A stretch of DNA of 64,000 nt from Micromonospora mirobrigensis (GCF_900091555.1 NZ_FMCX01000003.1:434001-498000); one strand, 5' to 3'; positions 23,579 to 33,927 are shown, counted from the stretch's first letter. Numbers and translations: made by a program. The notes: generated by a model from the letters alone, not told the origin.

Positions 23579-24508
23579 ATGCGTATCCGTACGCTCGTGG
23601 CCGGCCTCACCGCCGGTCTGCTCGTCGCCATCGGACTGGCCGGACCCGCCCGGGCGGCCACCGTCAACGCCAGCTACACCAGTTGGACGTGGAACGTCGC
23701 CGGCTGGACCATGCACCGGGGTGCCACCAACGACGGCCTGATTCCGGCGCTGGCCGACTCCATCCGGAACCGGGCCGCCCACTTCGCCGCGCTCAACGAA
23801 CTCTGCTGGGACCAGTACAAGGCCGTACAGGCGAACCTGCTCGCCTCCGGCTGGCCCGCGGACGACACCAACTTCTCCCGGTTCGAGGCGCACAACGACA
23901 CCGCCTGCGGTGGTGAGCCGTTCGGGGTGGCCATCTTCAGCAAGGCACCCCTCGGCCCGGCCAACCGCTACGCCCTGGCCGAGGACGGCACCAGCGAGCG
24001 GCGCAAGCTGCTCTGCGCTCCCCTCGCAGCCCGGCCGCACCTGCGGTTCTGCACCACCCACATCACCCCGTCCAACTCGGTGATCAACGGTCAGAGCATC
24101 AACGTGACCCAGTTGACCGAGGTGCGGAGCCGGCTCGACAGCTTCGCCGCCGCCGGCGACACCGTCCTCATCGCGGGCGACTTCAACGCCCAGCCACACT
24201 ACGGACGTCTGGACGCCTGGTACTCCCCCAGCTTGAACACGGCGTACAACGGTGGCAACACCGGGCATCACCGGGAGCTCGACGACACCGACACCCGGTG
24301 CCTCGGATACGGCGAAACCACCGTGTACGACGGCAACACCGAAGGGCTCTGCGGTCAGGGCAAGAAGATCGACCTCATCTTCGTCCGCGACGACCGGATC
24401 ACCGGCCCGTACAGCGGCGACTCGCTGTCCATCTCGACCGCCTGCGGCGGCCCCTGCTCCGACCACCGGATCCTCATCGGCACGGTCACCGTCTCCGTGA
24501 CCGTCTGA
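23579..24508 (+). CDS. Secreted endonuclease/exonuclease/phosphatase (EEP)-family protein
   Basis: 309 residues with a signal peptide (MRIRTLVAGLTAGLLVAIGL, cleavage near ARA-AT at residue 27). EEP landmarks: N-terminal TWNVAG, metal Glu in HFAALNELCW, Asn/Asp in IAGDFNAQPHYG and terminal His in CSDHRILIGTV. Seven or more Cys suggest disulfides. Possible roles are extracellular nuclease, sphingomyelinase or phosphodiesterase; not distinguishable. It is bracketed by the two inverted copies of the 58-bp repeat. Confidence 0.85.
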   Translation: MRIRTLVAGLTAGLLVAIGLAGPARAATVNASYTSWTWNVAGWTMHRGATNDGLIPALADSIRNRAAHFAALNELCWDQYKAVQANLLASGWPADDTNFSRFEAHNDTACGGEPFGVAIFSKAPLGPANRYALAEDGTSERRKLLCAPLAARPHLRFCTTHITPSNSVINGQSINVTQLTEVRSRLDSFAAAGDTVLIAGDFNAQPHYGRLDAWYSPSLNTAYNGGNTGHHRELDDTDTRCLGYGETTVYDGNTEGLCGQGKKIDLIFVRDDRITGPYSGDSLSISTACGGPCSDHRILIGTVTVSVTV

Positions 24509-24565
24509 CGAACGGGCGGCGGAGCCCGGTGCGCCGGTGCTGGCACACCGGGGAGGCGGCGGACG

Positions 24566-24623
24566 TTGTTAACAGGGGCCCCTTCCTATCCGGCAGGCGT
24601 TAAGAAGGGGCCCCTGCTTACAC
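24566..24623 (-). repeat. 58-bp palindromic repeat, copy B (probable terminator)
   Basis: Read on the minus strand it starts GTGTAAGCAGGGGCCCC one base after the stop of the ABC-2 permease gene (TGA-G-GTGTAAG), the same junction as copy A with valS. It has 9 differences from copy A over 58 bases; six of them form three compensated base pairs (stem positions 8/51, 18/41, 20/39). Confidence 0.85.
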
Positions 24624-24624
24624 C

Positions 24625-25335
24625 TCAGCTCGTTTCGCCGGCGACCGAGAAGGAGCGCAGGCGGTCGATCGCGAGGACGGTGAAGCCGACGCTGACCAGG
24701 GCGGTGAGCACGGCGGCGACCGGGACGGAGACGCTGCCCGTCAGCAGGTCGGTGGGGGCGACCCGGTCGGCGATGGCGATCACCCACTGCTGGATCGACA
24801 GCACCTTGGTGCCGTCGATGAAGTTGCCCAGCAGGCCCTCCCAGATCAGCACGTAGGCCAGGCCGAGCAGCACCGGCCGCCGGGTGAGCAGGCAGAGCGC
24901 CAGGAACAGCGCCGAGTACGCCAGCGCGCCGAGCGCCGCCGCGACGGCCAGCCCCAGCCCGAGCCGCACCGAGTCGGCGAGCACCCCGGCGACGAGCAGC
25001 GGGACGGCCACCGTGGCCGCGGTGACCCCGGTGGCCACGGCGAGCTTCGGCAGCACGATCTGCCAGCGGGGCAGCGGCTTGGTCAGGATGTGCACCACCG
25101 TGCCGTCGTCGATCTCGGCGCCGAGCACGCCGGTGCCGATGACCAGCGCCACCACCGGCAGCACCACGGCCAGGCCGAGGCCGACCAGCACCGGCGGCCC
25201 CCAGTCGGCCGGCTGCACGTCCAGCGCCCGGCAGAGCACGGCGAGCCCCACCAGCAGCAGCGGCAGCGGCAGGAGCAGCAGGAAGCGGCGGCGGCCGAAG
25301 AGCCCGCGCGCGGTGATCCAGGAGACGGTCGACAT
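24625..25335 (-). CDS. ABC-2 type permease (last gene of a four-gene operon)
   Basis: 236 residues, about six transmembrane helices (for example FLLLLPLPLLLVGLAVLC, VLVGLGLAVVLPVVALVIG). The conserved ABC-2 coupling region is GTGVLGAEIDDGTVVHILTKPLPRWQIVLPKLA. It follows the second ATPase gene by 5 bases and should form a complex with it. Substrate unknown; relatives act in drug or peptide export or in gliding-type transport. Transcription ends at a 58-bp hairpin immediately after the stop. Confidence 0.85.
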   Translation of the reverse strand: MSTVSWITARGLFGRRRFLLLLPLPLLLVGLAVLCRALDVQPADWGPPVLVGLGLAVVLPVVALVIGTGVLGAEIDDGTVVHILTKPLPRWQIVLPKLAVATGVTAATVAVPLLVAGVLADSVRLGLGLAVAAALGALAYSALFLALCLLTRRPVLLGLAYVLIWEGLLGNFIDGTKVLSIQQWVIAIADRVAPTDLLTGSVSVPVAAVLTALVSVGFTVLAIDRLRSFSVAGETS

Positions 25336-25340
25336 GATCC

Positions 25341-26290
<950 letters not shown>

Positions 26291-26294
<4 letters not shown>

Positions 26295-27178
26295 CGGGCA
26301 GCCACCTTCCGGTATCGCAGCAGCAGCAGGGTGACGCAGCCGGCGACGAGCACCGCGGCGGCGACCGCGTAGAGCGGGCCGAAGCCGCCGATCGGCATGG
26401 TGCCGCCGCGCTGCCCCTCGGGCACCAGCAGGTCGCCGAGGGCCCAGGAGCCCACCGCGCCGACCAGGGTCGACGGGGAGGCCAGGAAGGCCAGCTGGTT
26501 GACCGTCGCGGACGGCATGATCGACAGGGTGCCGACGATCGGGGTGGTCATCAGGAAGACCGCCACGATGCCGCCGGCGGCGAACGCCCGCTTGCCGGTC
26601 AGCGAGGCGACCAGCAGCCCGATCGAGGCGAAGACCACCGCCCACAGCCCGGCGTAGAGCAGCCCGGGCAGCAGGTCCAGCAGCTCGTTCCAGACCCCGC
26701 GCATCCCGTCGCCGGTGCTGAACGCCGCGCCGAGGAACATCAGCAGCTGCGGGCCGCCGAGCAGCAGCCAGAGCGCGGTGACCAGGGCCGCCAGCTTGGC
26801 CAGCGCGTAGTCGCCGCGGGGCAGCGGCCGGGAGAAGTACAGCGGCAGCACGCCGCTGCGCAGGTCGCGGGAGACCAGCTCCGGCGCGGCCACCGCGACG
26901 AAGAAGATGACCAGCCAGGCCATCGCGTCGGCGAACTGGGCGTACGTCATGACGACCTGGCCGAACTGGGCGCGTACCGCGGTGGCCCCGGCGGCCACGA
27001 CGGTGAGGACACCGACCACCAGCCAGGGGAAGATCTTGGCCTTGGCGCTGCGGCCCAACCCGAACGCGGTCCGTACGCCGTGCAGGTAGAGCGCGCCGAA
27101 CACGTGTCCGCGCCCCAGCCGGGGGCCGGTGTAGCGCTGGTAGCCGATGTCGTGGATGACTCCGGTCGGCTCAGACAT
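26291..27178 (-). CDS. ABC-2 type permease (second gene of the operon)
   Basis: 295 residues, six predicted helices. The cytosolic N-terminus carries the motif IHDIGYQRYTGPRLGR, common in this permease family. Coupling region PELVSRDLRSGVLPLYFSRPLPRGDYALAKLAAL. It overlaps its upstream ATPase gene by 8 bases and its downstream ATPase gene by 4, so the set ATPase-permease-ATPase-permease is translated as one unit. Confidence 0.87.
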
Positions 27179-28085
27179 GGCTGGGCTCCCTCGCGGCGAA
27201 GAGTTCGGCCACCCGGTGCCGGCGCTGGTCCAGCCGGTGCAGCGGCAGGTCCAGCTCGGCCACCGCGCCGAGGATCAGGTCGTAGGTGCCCTCGTCGGCG
27301 AGCGGGACGAGCAGCGTCCGGCCGTCCCGGGTCACCGGCAGGTCGAGCGCGGCCAGCCGGCCGGCGAGCTCGTCCGTACCCTCGCTGACCTCGACGGCGA
27401 GCACGTCGGTGGTGGTGGTCATGGCGGAGATCCGGTCGGCGCGCAGCAGCCGGCCGCCGTCGATGGCGACCAGCGTGTCGCAGATCCGTTCCACCTCGCC
27501 GAGCAGGTGCGAGCAGACCACCACCGAGATGCCGAACTCGGTGCCGATCCGGTGGATCAACGCGAGCATGGCGTCCCGGCCGGCCGGGTCGAGGCCGTTG
27601 GTCGGCTCGTCGAGCAGCAGCAGGTCCGGGTCGTGCACCAGGGCCTGGGCCAGCTTGACCCGCTGCTTCATGCCGGTGGAGTAGCCGCCGACCGCCCGGT
27701 GCCGCTCCTCGTGCAGCCCGACGTGCCGCAGCGCCTCGGAGGCCCGTTCCCGGGCCACCGTGCGGGGCAGCCCACTGATCCGGCCGAGGTGGGTGACCAG
27801 CTCGGCGGCGGAGAGGTCCGGCGGCAGGGCGTCGTGCTCCGGCATGTAGCCGACCCGCGCCCGCACCGCCGCCGGGTCGGTGGTCGGGTCGAGGCCGAGC
27901 ACGCTCACCCGGCCGCCGGTCGGGGCGAGCAGGCCGAGCAGGATCTTGATCAGGGTGGACTTGCCGGCGCCGTTCGCGCCGACCAGACCGACGATGCCGG
28001 GTTCGACGGCGACCGTCAGGTCGTTCAGGGCGGTGACCCGGCCCGCGTACGTCTTGGTCAGCGACTCGGTCGCTATCAGCGTCAC
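27171..28085 (-). CDS. ABC transporter ATP-binding protein (first of the operon)
   Basis: 304 residues: Walker A GANGAGKST, Q-loop VGYMPEHDALP, signature GYSTGMKQRVKLAQALVH, Walker B LLLLDEPTNGLD, switch CSHLLGEVE. A C-terminal ~90-residue extension ends HRLDQRRHRVAELFAARE, similar to NatA-like proteins. GTG or ATG start at 28085. It is divergent from the DM13-domain gene, so the ~130-base gap should hold the operon promoter. Confidence 0.88.
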   Translation of the reverse strand: MTLIATESLTKTYAGRVTALNDLTVAVEPGIVGLVGANGAGKSTLIKILLGLLAPTGGRVSVLGLDPTTDPAAVRARVGYMPEHDALPPDLSAAELVTHLGRISGLPRTVARERASEALRHVGLHEERHRAVGGYSTGMKQRVKLAQALVHDPDLLLLDEPTNGLDPAGRDAMLALIHRIGTEFGISVVVCSHLLGEVERICDTLVAIDGGRLLRADRISAMTTTTDVLAVEVSEGTDELAGRLAALDLPVTRDGRTLLVPLADEGTYDLILGAVAELDLPLHRLDQRRHRVAELFAAREPSHV

Positions 28086-28216
28086 GACGGTCAGCGTATG
28101 GAGTCCGCGCCAGCACGGGTATCAGGAATCGCCCGGGTAGCCCCCTGACATCTCTCCGGGCAGCTGCCCGTGCGGTAAGGGTTCCGTAAGGCTGCCCGGC
28201 CGCGTCGCCGCGCAGA

Positions 28217-28801
28217 ATGGTCGACATGCCGATCCGCCTGCCGCGCACCCCCGTGTCCTGGGCCGTCGTCGTCGCGCTCACCGCCGGGGCGGTGTTCGGG
28301 CTGTGGTGGTTCCAGCCCTGGAAGGCGGTGACCGACACCCGGGTGGACGAGCGGCTCTCCGAGGTGGTGGAGACCGTGCCGCCGCCGGTCGGCGCCGGGC
28401 CCACCGGGAGCGCGGGACCGGCCGCCTCGGCACGCCCCGCCGCACCCGCACTGGTGAGCCGGGGCGAATTCGTCACCCAGGAGCACGACACCTCCGGCAC
28501 CGCCCGGGTGGTCCGGGCCGCCGACGGCGGCCATCGGCTGGAGCTGGTCGGGCTGGCCACCTCCAACGGCCCCGATCTGCGGGTCTGGTTGAGCGATCAA
28601 CCGGTCCGCGCCGGCCGGGCCGGCTGGGGGGCCTTCGACGACGGCCGCTGGGTCGAGCTGGGCCGGCTCAAGGGCAACCGCGGCGACCAGGCGTACGCCA
28701 TCCCCGCCGGCACCGACCTCACCCGACTGACCAGCGTGTCGATCTGGTGCAAGCGGTTCGCTGTCTCGTTCGGGGCCGCGCAGCTGACGCCGACGGGCTG
28801 A
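28217..28801 (+). CDS. Membrane-anchored DM13-domain protein
   Basis: 194 residues. An N-terminal anchor (VSWAVVVALTAGAVFGLWWF, ~12-32) is followed by a Pro/Ala/Gly linker and then a DM13 domain: RGEFVTQEHDTSGTARVVR, GPDLRVWLSDQPV, ELGRLKGNRGDQAYAIPAGTD and SIWCKRFAVSFGAAQL. The conserved Cys of WCKxF is present; DM13 has been proposed to be redox/electron-transfer related, but the role is unproven. The start may instead be the ATG at 28226; neither has a good Shine-Dalgarno. Confidence 0.8.
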   Translation: MVDMPIRLPRTPVSWAVVVALTAGAVFGLWWFQPWKAVTDTRVDERLSEVVETVPPPVGAGPTGSAGPAASARPAAPALVSRGEFVTQEHDTSGTARVVRAADGGHRLELVGLATSNGPDLRVWLSDQPVRAGRAGWGAFDDGRWVELGRLKGNRGDQAYAIPAGTDLTRLTSVSIWCKRFAVSFGAAQLTPTG

Positions 28802-28921
28802 CCCGCCCCGCCGACCGGTCCGCCGCCGGCGCCCATCGGGTCGGGAACCGGTGGAGTGGCGGTCTCGACCGATCGGCGGCCGGCTGCGAAACTGTGTGCC
28901 GGCCAGGGAGTGGGGGGTTCG

Positions 28922-30451
28922 ATGAGCAACGGATGGGTGCTGCCCGACGACGTGCTTCGGGGCGCGCAGGCGTACACGCCCCGGCCGACGGAGCTGGCCG
29001 ATCTGGAGCTGCTGCTGTCCGGGGCGTACGCGCCGCTCACCGGCTTCATGACCCGCGCCGACCTGACCTCGCTGGCCCGTCGCGGCCGGCTGGCCGACGG
29101 CACCCCGTGGCCGGTGCCGGTGACCCTGCACGTGCCCGCGGCGCTCGCCGAGGGGCTGGACCCGCACGATCCGCAGCGGCGGGGGCTGCTGCTCACCGAC
29201 GGCGAGGGCGCGCCGGTGGCCGGGCTGGAGGTGACCGACCTCTGGCCGGCCCGGGACGGGCTGGTCGGGGTCGGCGGCGGCGTACGCCGGATCGGCGACG
29301 GCGGGCACGGGCCGTTCCAGCGGTTGCGCCGCAACGCCGACGAGGTGCGGGCGCTGCTGCCACCCGGCCGGGTCCTCGGGGTGATCGCCGACCGGCCGCT
29401 GCACCGGCCGCAGCTCGCCCAGATCGCGCACGCCGCCCGGACCCTCGGCGCGCACCTGCTGGTGATGATCCCGGTGGGTGACGGGGTGGCGAGCGCGCTG
29501 CCCTCGGAGGCGCTGGTCCGCAGCGTCTTCGCCGCCCGGGACCGGATGCCGCCGGCCACCATCGTGGCGGTGCCGCTGTCCCGTCGGGCCGACGAGATCA
29601 GCGACGCGCTGCTGCGGGCCCGGGTCTCCGCCGCGTACGGGGTGACCCACCTGCTCACCACCGGCGAGATGCTCTCCGGGGCCGGGCTGCGGGTGCTGGT
29701 GCCCCGGGAGCTGGCCTACGACAACCGGGACGGCCAGTGGCGGTGGCGGGAGGACATCCCGCCGCGCAACCGGCGGCTGGCGCTCAGCCAGGCCGAGATC
29801 GACGACCTGCTGGACCGGGGCTTCCCGCTGCCCGAGTGGCACACCCCGCCCGCGGTGGCCAAGGAGCTGGCCCGGGCCCGGCCGGCCCGCCGGCACCGGG
29901 GCCTGGTGATCTTCCTGACCGGGCTCTCCGGCTCCGGTAAGTCGACCATCGCCCGTGGGCTGGCCGACGTGCTGCGGGAGCAGGGCGACCGGACGATCAC
30001 CCTGCTCGACGGGGACGTGGTGCGCCGGGAGCTCTCCGCCGGGCTGGGGTTCGGCAAGGCCGACCGGGACGCCAACGTGCGCCGGATCGGCTGGGTGGCC
30101 GCCGAGATCGCGAAGCACCGGGGCGTCGGCATCTGCTGCCCGATCGCCCCGTACGCGCAGGCCCGGGCGACCGCCCGGGAGATGGCCCTGACCGTCGGGG
30201 CGGGGTTCCTGCTGGTGCACGTGGCCACCCCGCTGGAGGTGTGCGAGCAGCGCGACCGCAAGGGCCTGTACGCACGCGCCCGCGCCGGCCTGCTCACCGG
30301 GATGACCGGCATTGACGACCCGTACGAGGCGCCGGTCGACGCGGACGTGGTGGTCGACACCACCGACCTGACCGTCGACGAGGCGGTGCGCAGGGTGATG
30401 GAGCACCTGACCGAGCACGGCTGGGTGGAGCCCCGCCTCCAGTCCACCTGA
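28922..30451 (+). CDS. cysC: Adenylylsulfate kinase fused to a degenerate ATP-sulfurylase-like domain
   Basis: 509 residues. The C-terminal ~180 residues are a complete APS kinase: P-loop GLSGSGKST, LDGDVVRRELSAGLGF, RDANVRRIGWVAAEI, CPIAPYAQARATAREM and DDPYEAP. This forms PAPS from APS. The N-terminal ~320 residues have the PUA-like plus sulfurylase layout (AYAPLTGFMTRAD, WPVPVTLHVP), but the catalytic motifs are changed: QTRNPxHRAH reads VIADRPLHRPQL and GRDHAG reads TTGEMLSGAG. Sulfurylase activity is therefore unlikely. GGGAG precedes the ATG. Confidence 0.85.
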   Translation: MSNGWVLPDDVLRGAQAYTPRPTELADLELLLSGAYAPLTGFMTRADLTSLARRGRLADGTPWPVPVTLHVPAALAEGLDPHDPQRRGLLLTDGEGAPVAGLEVTDLWPARDGLVGVGGGVRRIGDGGHGPFQRLRRNADEVRALLPPGRVLGVIADRPLHRPQLAQIAHAARTLGAHLLVMIPVGDGVASALPSEALVRSVFAARDRMPPATIVAVPLSRRADEISDALLRARVSAAYGVTHLLTTGEMLSGAGLRVLVPRELAYDNRDGQWRWREDIPPRNRRLALSQAEIDDLLDRGFPLPEWHTPPAVAKELARARPARRHRGLVIFLTGLSGSGKSTIARGLADVLREQGDRTITLLDGDVVRRELSAGLGFGKADRDANVRRIGWVAAEIAKHRGVGICCPIAPYAQARATAREMALTVGAGFLLVHVATPLEVCEQRDRKGLYARARAGLLTGMTGIDDPYEAPVDADVVVDTTDLTVDEAVRRVMEHLTEHGWVEPRLQST

Positions 30452-30562
30452 CGGTCGTCCGCAGGCCGGCTTCCGCCGCGCCCGGCTGCGCGCTAGTGTT
30501 CATTCTTGTTGGAACACGTTCGACCGCGTGGGAGTCTGCGCGGGGAGCCGGAGGTGCATCGC

Positions 30563-31351
30563 GTGCTCGCGCGGCAGCGGCAGGCGGCCATCCTGGACCG
30601 GGTCCGGAGCACCGGCGGCGTCCGGGTCACCGACCTGGCCACCGAGTTCGGCGTCTCCGACATGACCATCCGGCGTGACCTGGAGACCCTGCACGAACGC
30701 GGGCTGCTCGCCAAGGTGCACGGCGGCGCCACCGCCGCCGGTCCCGGCTCCACCGACGAACCGGGATTCGACGCGAAGTCCGTCCGGCAGCCCGCCGAGA
30801 AGGCCGCCATCGCCACCCGGGCCGCCGAGCTGGTCCGCCCCGGAGCGGCGATCGCCCTCTCGGCCGGCACCACCACCGCCGAACTGGCCCGCCGGCTGGT
30901 CGACGTGCCCGGGCTGACCGTGGTGACCAACTCGCTGCCGGTGGCCGAGGTCTTCCACACCGCCGGCCGGCCGGACCAGACCGTGGTGCTCACCGGCGGC
31001 GTGCGTACGCCGTCGAACGCCCTGGTCGGGCCGCTCGCCGTGGCCGCGGTCCGGTCCCTGCACCTGGACCTGCTCTTCCTGGGCGTGCACGGGATCACCG
31101 AACGGGCCGGCTACACCACCCCGAACCTGATGGAGGCGGAGACCGACCGGGCGCTGGTCGCCGCCGCCGACCGGCTGGTGGTGATCGCCGACCACACCAA
31201 GTGGGGCACCGTCGGCATCTCCTCCATCGTCGAGCTGGCCGCGGCGGACGTACTGGTCACCGACGACCGGTTGGCACCCGAGGCCCGCCGGGTACTCGGC
31301 GAACACGTGGGCGAACTGGTCATCGTGCCGGGCACCGAGGGGGAGCAGTGA
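30563..31351 (+). CDS. DeoR/GlpR-family repressor, likely of sugar metabolism
   Basis: 262 residues. N-terminal HTH: LARQRQAAILDRVRSTGGVRVTDLATEFGVSDMTIRRDLETLHERG, followed by LLAKVHGGA, the DeoR signature. The DeoRC effector domain contains ALSAGTTTAELARRL, VVTNSLPVAEVF, VLTGGVRTPSNALVG and DHTKWG, the sugar-phosphate-binding fold. GTG at 30563 is 8 bases after GGAGG; GTG at 30554 is possible. Upstream, GAAC-AC-GTTC (30512-30521) is a candidate operator. Its stop overlaps galT (GTGA), suggesting control of galactose use. Confidence 0.88.
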   Translation: MLARQRQAAILDRVRSTGGVRVTDLATEFGVSDMTIRRDLETLHERGLLAKVHGGATAAGPGSTDEPGFDAKSVRQPAEKAAIATRAAELVRPGAAIALSAGTTTAELARRLVDVPGLTVVTNSLPVAEVFHTAGRPDQTVVLTGGVRTPSNALVGPLAVAAVRSLHLDLLFLGVHGITERAGYTTPNLMEAETDRALVAAADRLVVIADHTKWGTVGISSIVELAAADVLVTDDRLAPEARRVLGEHVGELVIVPGTEGEQ

Positions 31352-32424
31352 AGCGTACGCAGATCGAACTGGCCGACGGCCGTGACCTGATCTACTTCGA
31401 CGAGCGGGACGACGCGGTCCGCGACCAGCCGGACCGGCGCGAGCTGCCCCCGCCGCCGCCCGCCTCCCAGCTGCGGTACGACCCGCTCACCGACGAGTGG
31501 GTGGCCGTCGCCGTGCACCGGCAGACCCGCACCTTCCTCCCCCCGGCCGACCAGTGCCCGCTCTGCCCGTCCCGCGGGGACCGGCACACCGAGATCCCGG
31601 CGCCCGACTACGACGTGGCGGTCTTCGAGAACCGCTTCCCCTCGCTCAGCCAGCGGATCGCCGAGGAACCGGCCGAGATCACCCCGTTCACCCCGGTCCG
31701 CCCCGGGCAGGGACGGTGCGAGGTGGTCTGCTTCACCGACGACCACGACGCCTCCTTCGCCGGCCTTTCCCCGGAACGGGTCCGCCTGGTCGTGGAGGCG
31801 CTCGCCGACCGGACCACAGCGCTGTCCGCGCTGCCCGGCGTCGAGCAGGTCTTCCCGTTCGAGAACCGGGGCGTGGAGATCGGGGTGACCCTGAACCACC
31901 CGCACGGGCAGATCTACGCGTACCCGTTCGTCACCCCGCGCACCCGGTCGCTGCTCGCCGCCGCCCGCCGGCACGCCGAGCGCACCGGCGGCCGCAACCT
32001 CTACGCCGACGTGCTCGCCGCCGAGCGGGCCGCCGGCGACCGGGTGGTCGCCGCCAACGAGCACTGGACGGCGTACGTCCCGGCGGCCGCCCGCTGGCCG
32101 TTCGAGGTGCACCTGGCCCCGCACCGGCCGGTGCCGGACATCCCGGCCCTCGACGACGCCGAGCGGGCCGCCTTCGGGCCGCTCTACCTGGACGTGCTGC
32201 GCCGCTTCGACGGCCTGTTCGACCTGCCGATGCCCTACATCGCCGCCTGGCACCAGGCCCCGGTACGCGTCGACCGCGAGCTGGGCCACCTGCACCTTCA
32301 GCTGTTCAGCATCCGGCGGGCCAAGGACAAGCTGAAGTATCTGGCCGGTTCGGAGTCGGGGATGGGCGTGTTCATCAACGACATCGCCCCGGAACGGGCC
32401 GCCGAGCAGCTCCGCGCGATCTGA
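31348..32424 (+). CDS. galT: Galactose-1-phosphate uridylyltransferase
   Basis: 358 residues. It exchanges UMP between UDP-glucose and galactose-1-phosphate (Leloir pathway). The HIT-like active site LNHPHGQIYAYPF contains the nucleophilic His of HPH. A Zn site begins CPLCPSRGDRHTEIP, and FEVHLAPHRPVPD and LGHLHLQLF are conserved C-terminal elements. GTG start overlaps the DeoR stop (GTGA) with GGGAG upstream. galK and galE are not next to it: the operon ends at a strong hairpin. Confidence 0.93.
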   Translation: MKRTQIELADGRDLIYFDERDDAVRDQPDRRELPPPPPASQLRYDPLTDEWVAVAVHRQTRTFLPPADQCPLCPSRGDRHTEIPAPDYDVAVFENRFPSLSQRIAEEPAEITPFTPVRPGQGRCEVVCFTDDHDASFAGLSPERVRLVVEALADRTTALSALPGVEQVFPFENRGVEIGVTLNHPHGQIYAYPFVTPRTRSLLAAARRHAERTGGRNLYADVLAAERAAGDRVVAANEHWTAYVPAAARWPFEVHLAPHRPVPDIPALDDAERAAFGPLYLDVLRRFDGLFDLPMPYIAAWHQAPVRVDRELGHLHLQLFSIRRAKDKLKYLAGSESGMGVFINDIAPERAAEQLRAI

Positions 32425-32442
32425 CCGGGCCCTGAACAGGGC

Positions 32443-32470
32443 GCGGGGGGCCCGGGACAGGGCCCCCCGC
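32443..32470 (+). terminator. Terminator after galT
   Basis: A perfect 11-bp stem (GCGGGGGGCCC with GGGCCCCCCGC) with a 6-base loop, 19 bases after the galT stop. A second smaller hairpin (GGCTGTCC/GGACAGCC) follows near 32486. Between here and 32660 I see no gene. Confidence 0.75.
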
Positions 32471-32659
32471 AGGGAAGGGACGGCTGGCTGTCCAGGACAG
32501 CCGGGAAGGCCGACTGGTCGGCACTCGCGTCGCGAGGCGACGGGTCAACCTTCCGGGACGCGACTGGCACCACGTCCACCTGGTACAACGACCGCCGGTC
32601 GCCCCGGTGACGCCGCCCCGCCCCCGGGCGCAACCGGGTCACCCGTCGGTGGAACGACG

Positions 32660-32688
32660 GAGCCCGCCGGCGCGGGGCCGGCGGGCTC
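32660..32688 (-). terminator. Terminator after icd
   Basis: A perfect 12-bp stem, GAGCCCGCCGGC with GCCGGCGGGCTC, around a 5-base loop, 22 bases beyond the icd stop on the minus strand. Confidence 0.75.
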
Positions 32689-32709
32689 GGTCGGTGACGC
32701 GGGCGAGGA

Positions 32710-33927
32710 TCAGGCGTTGATGCGGCGCGCCAGGTTCTCGTCGAGCGCGTTCATGAACTCGTCGGTGGTCAGCCACGGGGCGTCCCGCGAGATGAGCAGC
32801 GCGAGGTCCTTGGTCATCTGGCCGCCCTCGACGGTGTCGACGATGACCTTCTCCAGGGTGTTGGCGAACTCGGTGACCTCCGGGGTGCCGTCCAGCTTGC
32901 CCCGGTGGGCCAGGCCCCGGGTCCAGGCGTAGATCGACGCGATCGGGTTGGTCGAGGTCTTCTCGCCCTTCTGGTACTGCCGGTAGTGCCGGGTGACGGT
33001 GCCGTGCGCGGCCTCCGCCTCGACGGTACGGCCGTCCGGGGAGAGCAGCACGGAGGTCATCAGGCCCAGCGAGCCGAAGCCCTGCGCGACGGTGTCGGAC
33101 TGCACGTCACCGTCGTAGTTCTTGCAGGCCCAGACGTAGCCGCCCTCCCACTTGAGCGCGGCGGCGACCATGTCGTCGATCAGCCGGTGCTCGTAGGTGA
33201 TGCCGGCGGCGTCGAACTCGGCCTTGAACTCGCTCTCGAAGACCTCGGCGAACAGGTCCTTGAACCGGCCGTCGTACGCCTTGAGGATGGTGTTCTTGGT
33301 GGACAGGTAGACCGGGTACTTGCGGTCCAGCCCGTACCGGAACGAGGCGCGGGCGAAGTCCCGGATCGACTCGTCGTAGTTGTACATGCCCATGGCGATG
33401 CCGCCGCCGGGGAAGTTGGCGACCTCCATCTCCATCGGGGCGCCGCCGTCGGCCGGGGTGTAGGTGATGGTCACCTTGCCCGGGCCGGGGACCACGAAGT
33501 CGGTGGCCTTGTACTGGTCGCCGTGGGCGTGCCGGCCGATGACGATCGGCTTGGTCCAGCCGGGGACGAGCCGCGGCACGTTGGACATGATGATCGGCTC
33601 GCGGAACACGACGCCGCCGAGGATGTTGCGGATGGTGCCGTTCGGCGACCGCCACATCTTCTTCAGGCCGAACTCCTCGACCCGGGCCTCGTCGGGGGTG
33701 ATGGTCGCGCACTTGACGCCGACGCCGTGCTCCTTGATGGCGTTGGCGGCGTCGACGGTGACCTGGTCGTCGGTCGCGTCGCGGTTCTCGATCGACAGGT
33801 CGTAGTAGTGCAGGTCGACGTCGAGGTACGGCTGGATCAGCTGCTCCCGGATCTGCTTCCAGATGATCCGGGTCATCTCGTCGCCGTCGATCTCAACGAC
33901 CGGGTTGTTTACCTTGATCTTCGCCAT
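32710..33927 (-). CDS. icd: NADP-dependent isocitrate dehydrogenase
   Basis: 405 residues, the size of homodimeric type II (eukaryote-like) IDH rather than the 740-residue monomeric form. It oxidatively decarboxylates isocitrate to 2-oxoglutarate. Landmarks: [13 protein letters not shown], the substrate Ser/Asn region [21 protein letters not shown], metal Asp residues in [12 protein letters not shown] and [21 protein letters not shown], and the NADP region [24 protein letters not shown]. Monocistronic; ATG with GGAG-like site. Confidence 0.95.
   Translation of the reverse strand: MAKIKVNNPVVEIDGDEMTRIIWKQIREQLIQPYLDVDLHYYDLSIENRDATDDQVTVDAANAIKEHGVGVKCATITPDEARVEEFGLKKMWRSPNGTIRNILGGVVFREPIIMSNVPRLVPGWTKPIVIGRHAHGDQYKATDFVVPGPGKVTITYTPADGGAPMEMEVANFPGGGIAMGMYNYDESIRDFARASFRYGLDRKYPVYLSTKNTILKAYDGRFKDLFAEVFESEFKAEFDAAGITYEHRLIDDMVAAALKWEGGYVWACKNYDGDVQSDTVAQGFGSLGLMTSVLLSPDGRTVEAEAAHGTVTRHYRQYQKGEKTSTNPIASIYAWTRGLAHRGKLDGTPEVTEFANTLEKVIVDTVEGGQMTKDLALLISRDAPWLTTDEFMNALDENLARRINA

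Noticed and set aside
23421..24623. Composite transposon or MITE pair carrying the nuclease gene
   Set aside because: No transposase and no visible target duplication; each hairpin is positioned as terminator of the adjoining gene, which explains the inverted orientation more simply.
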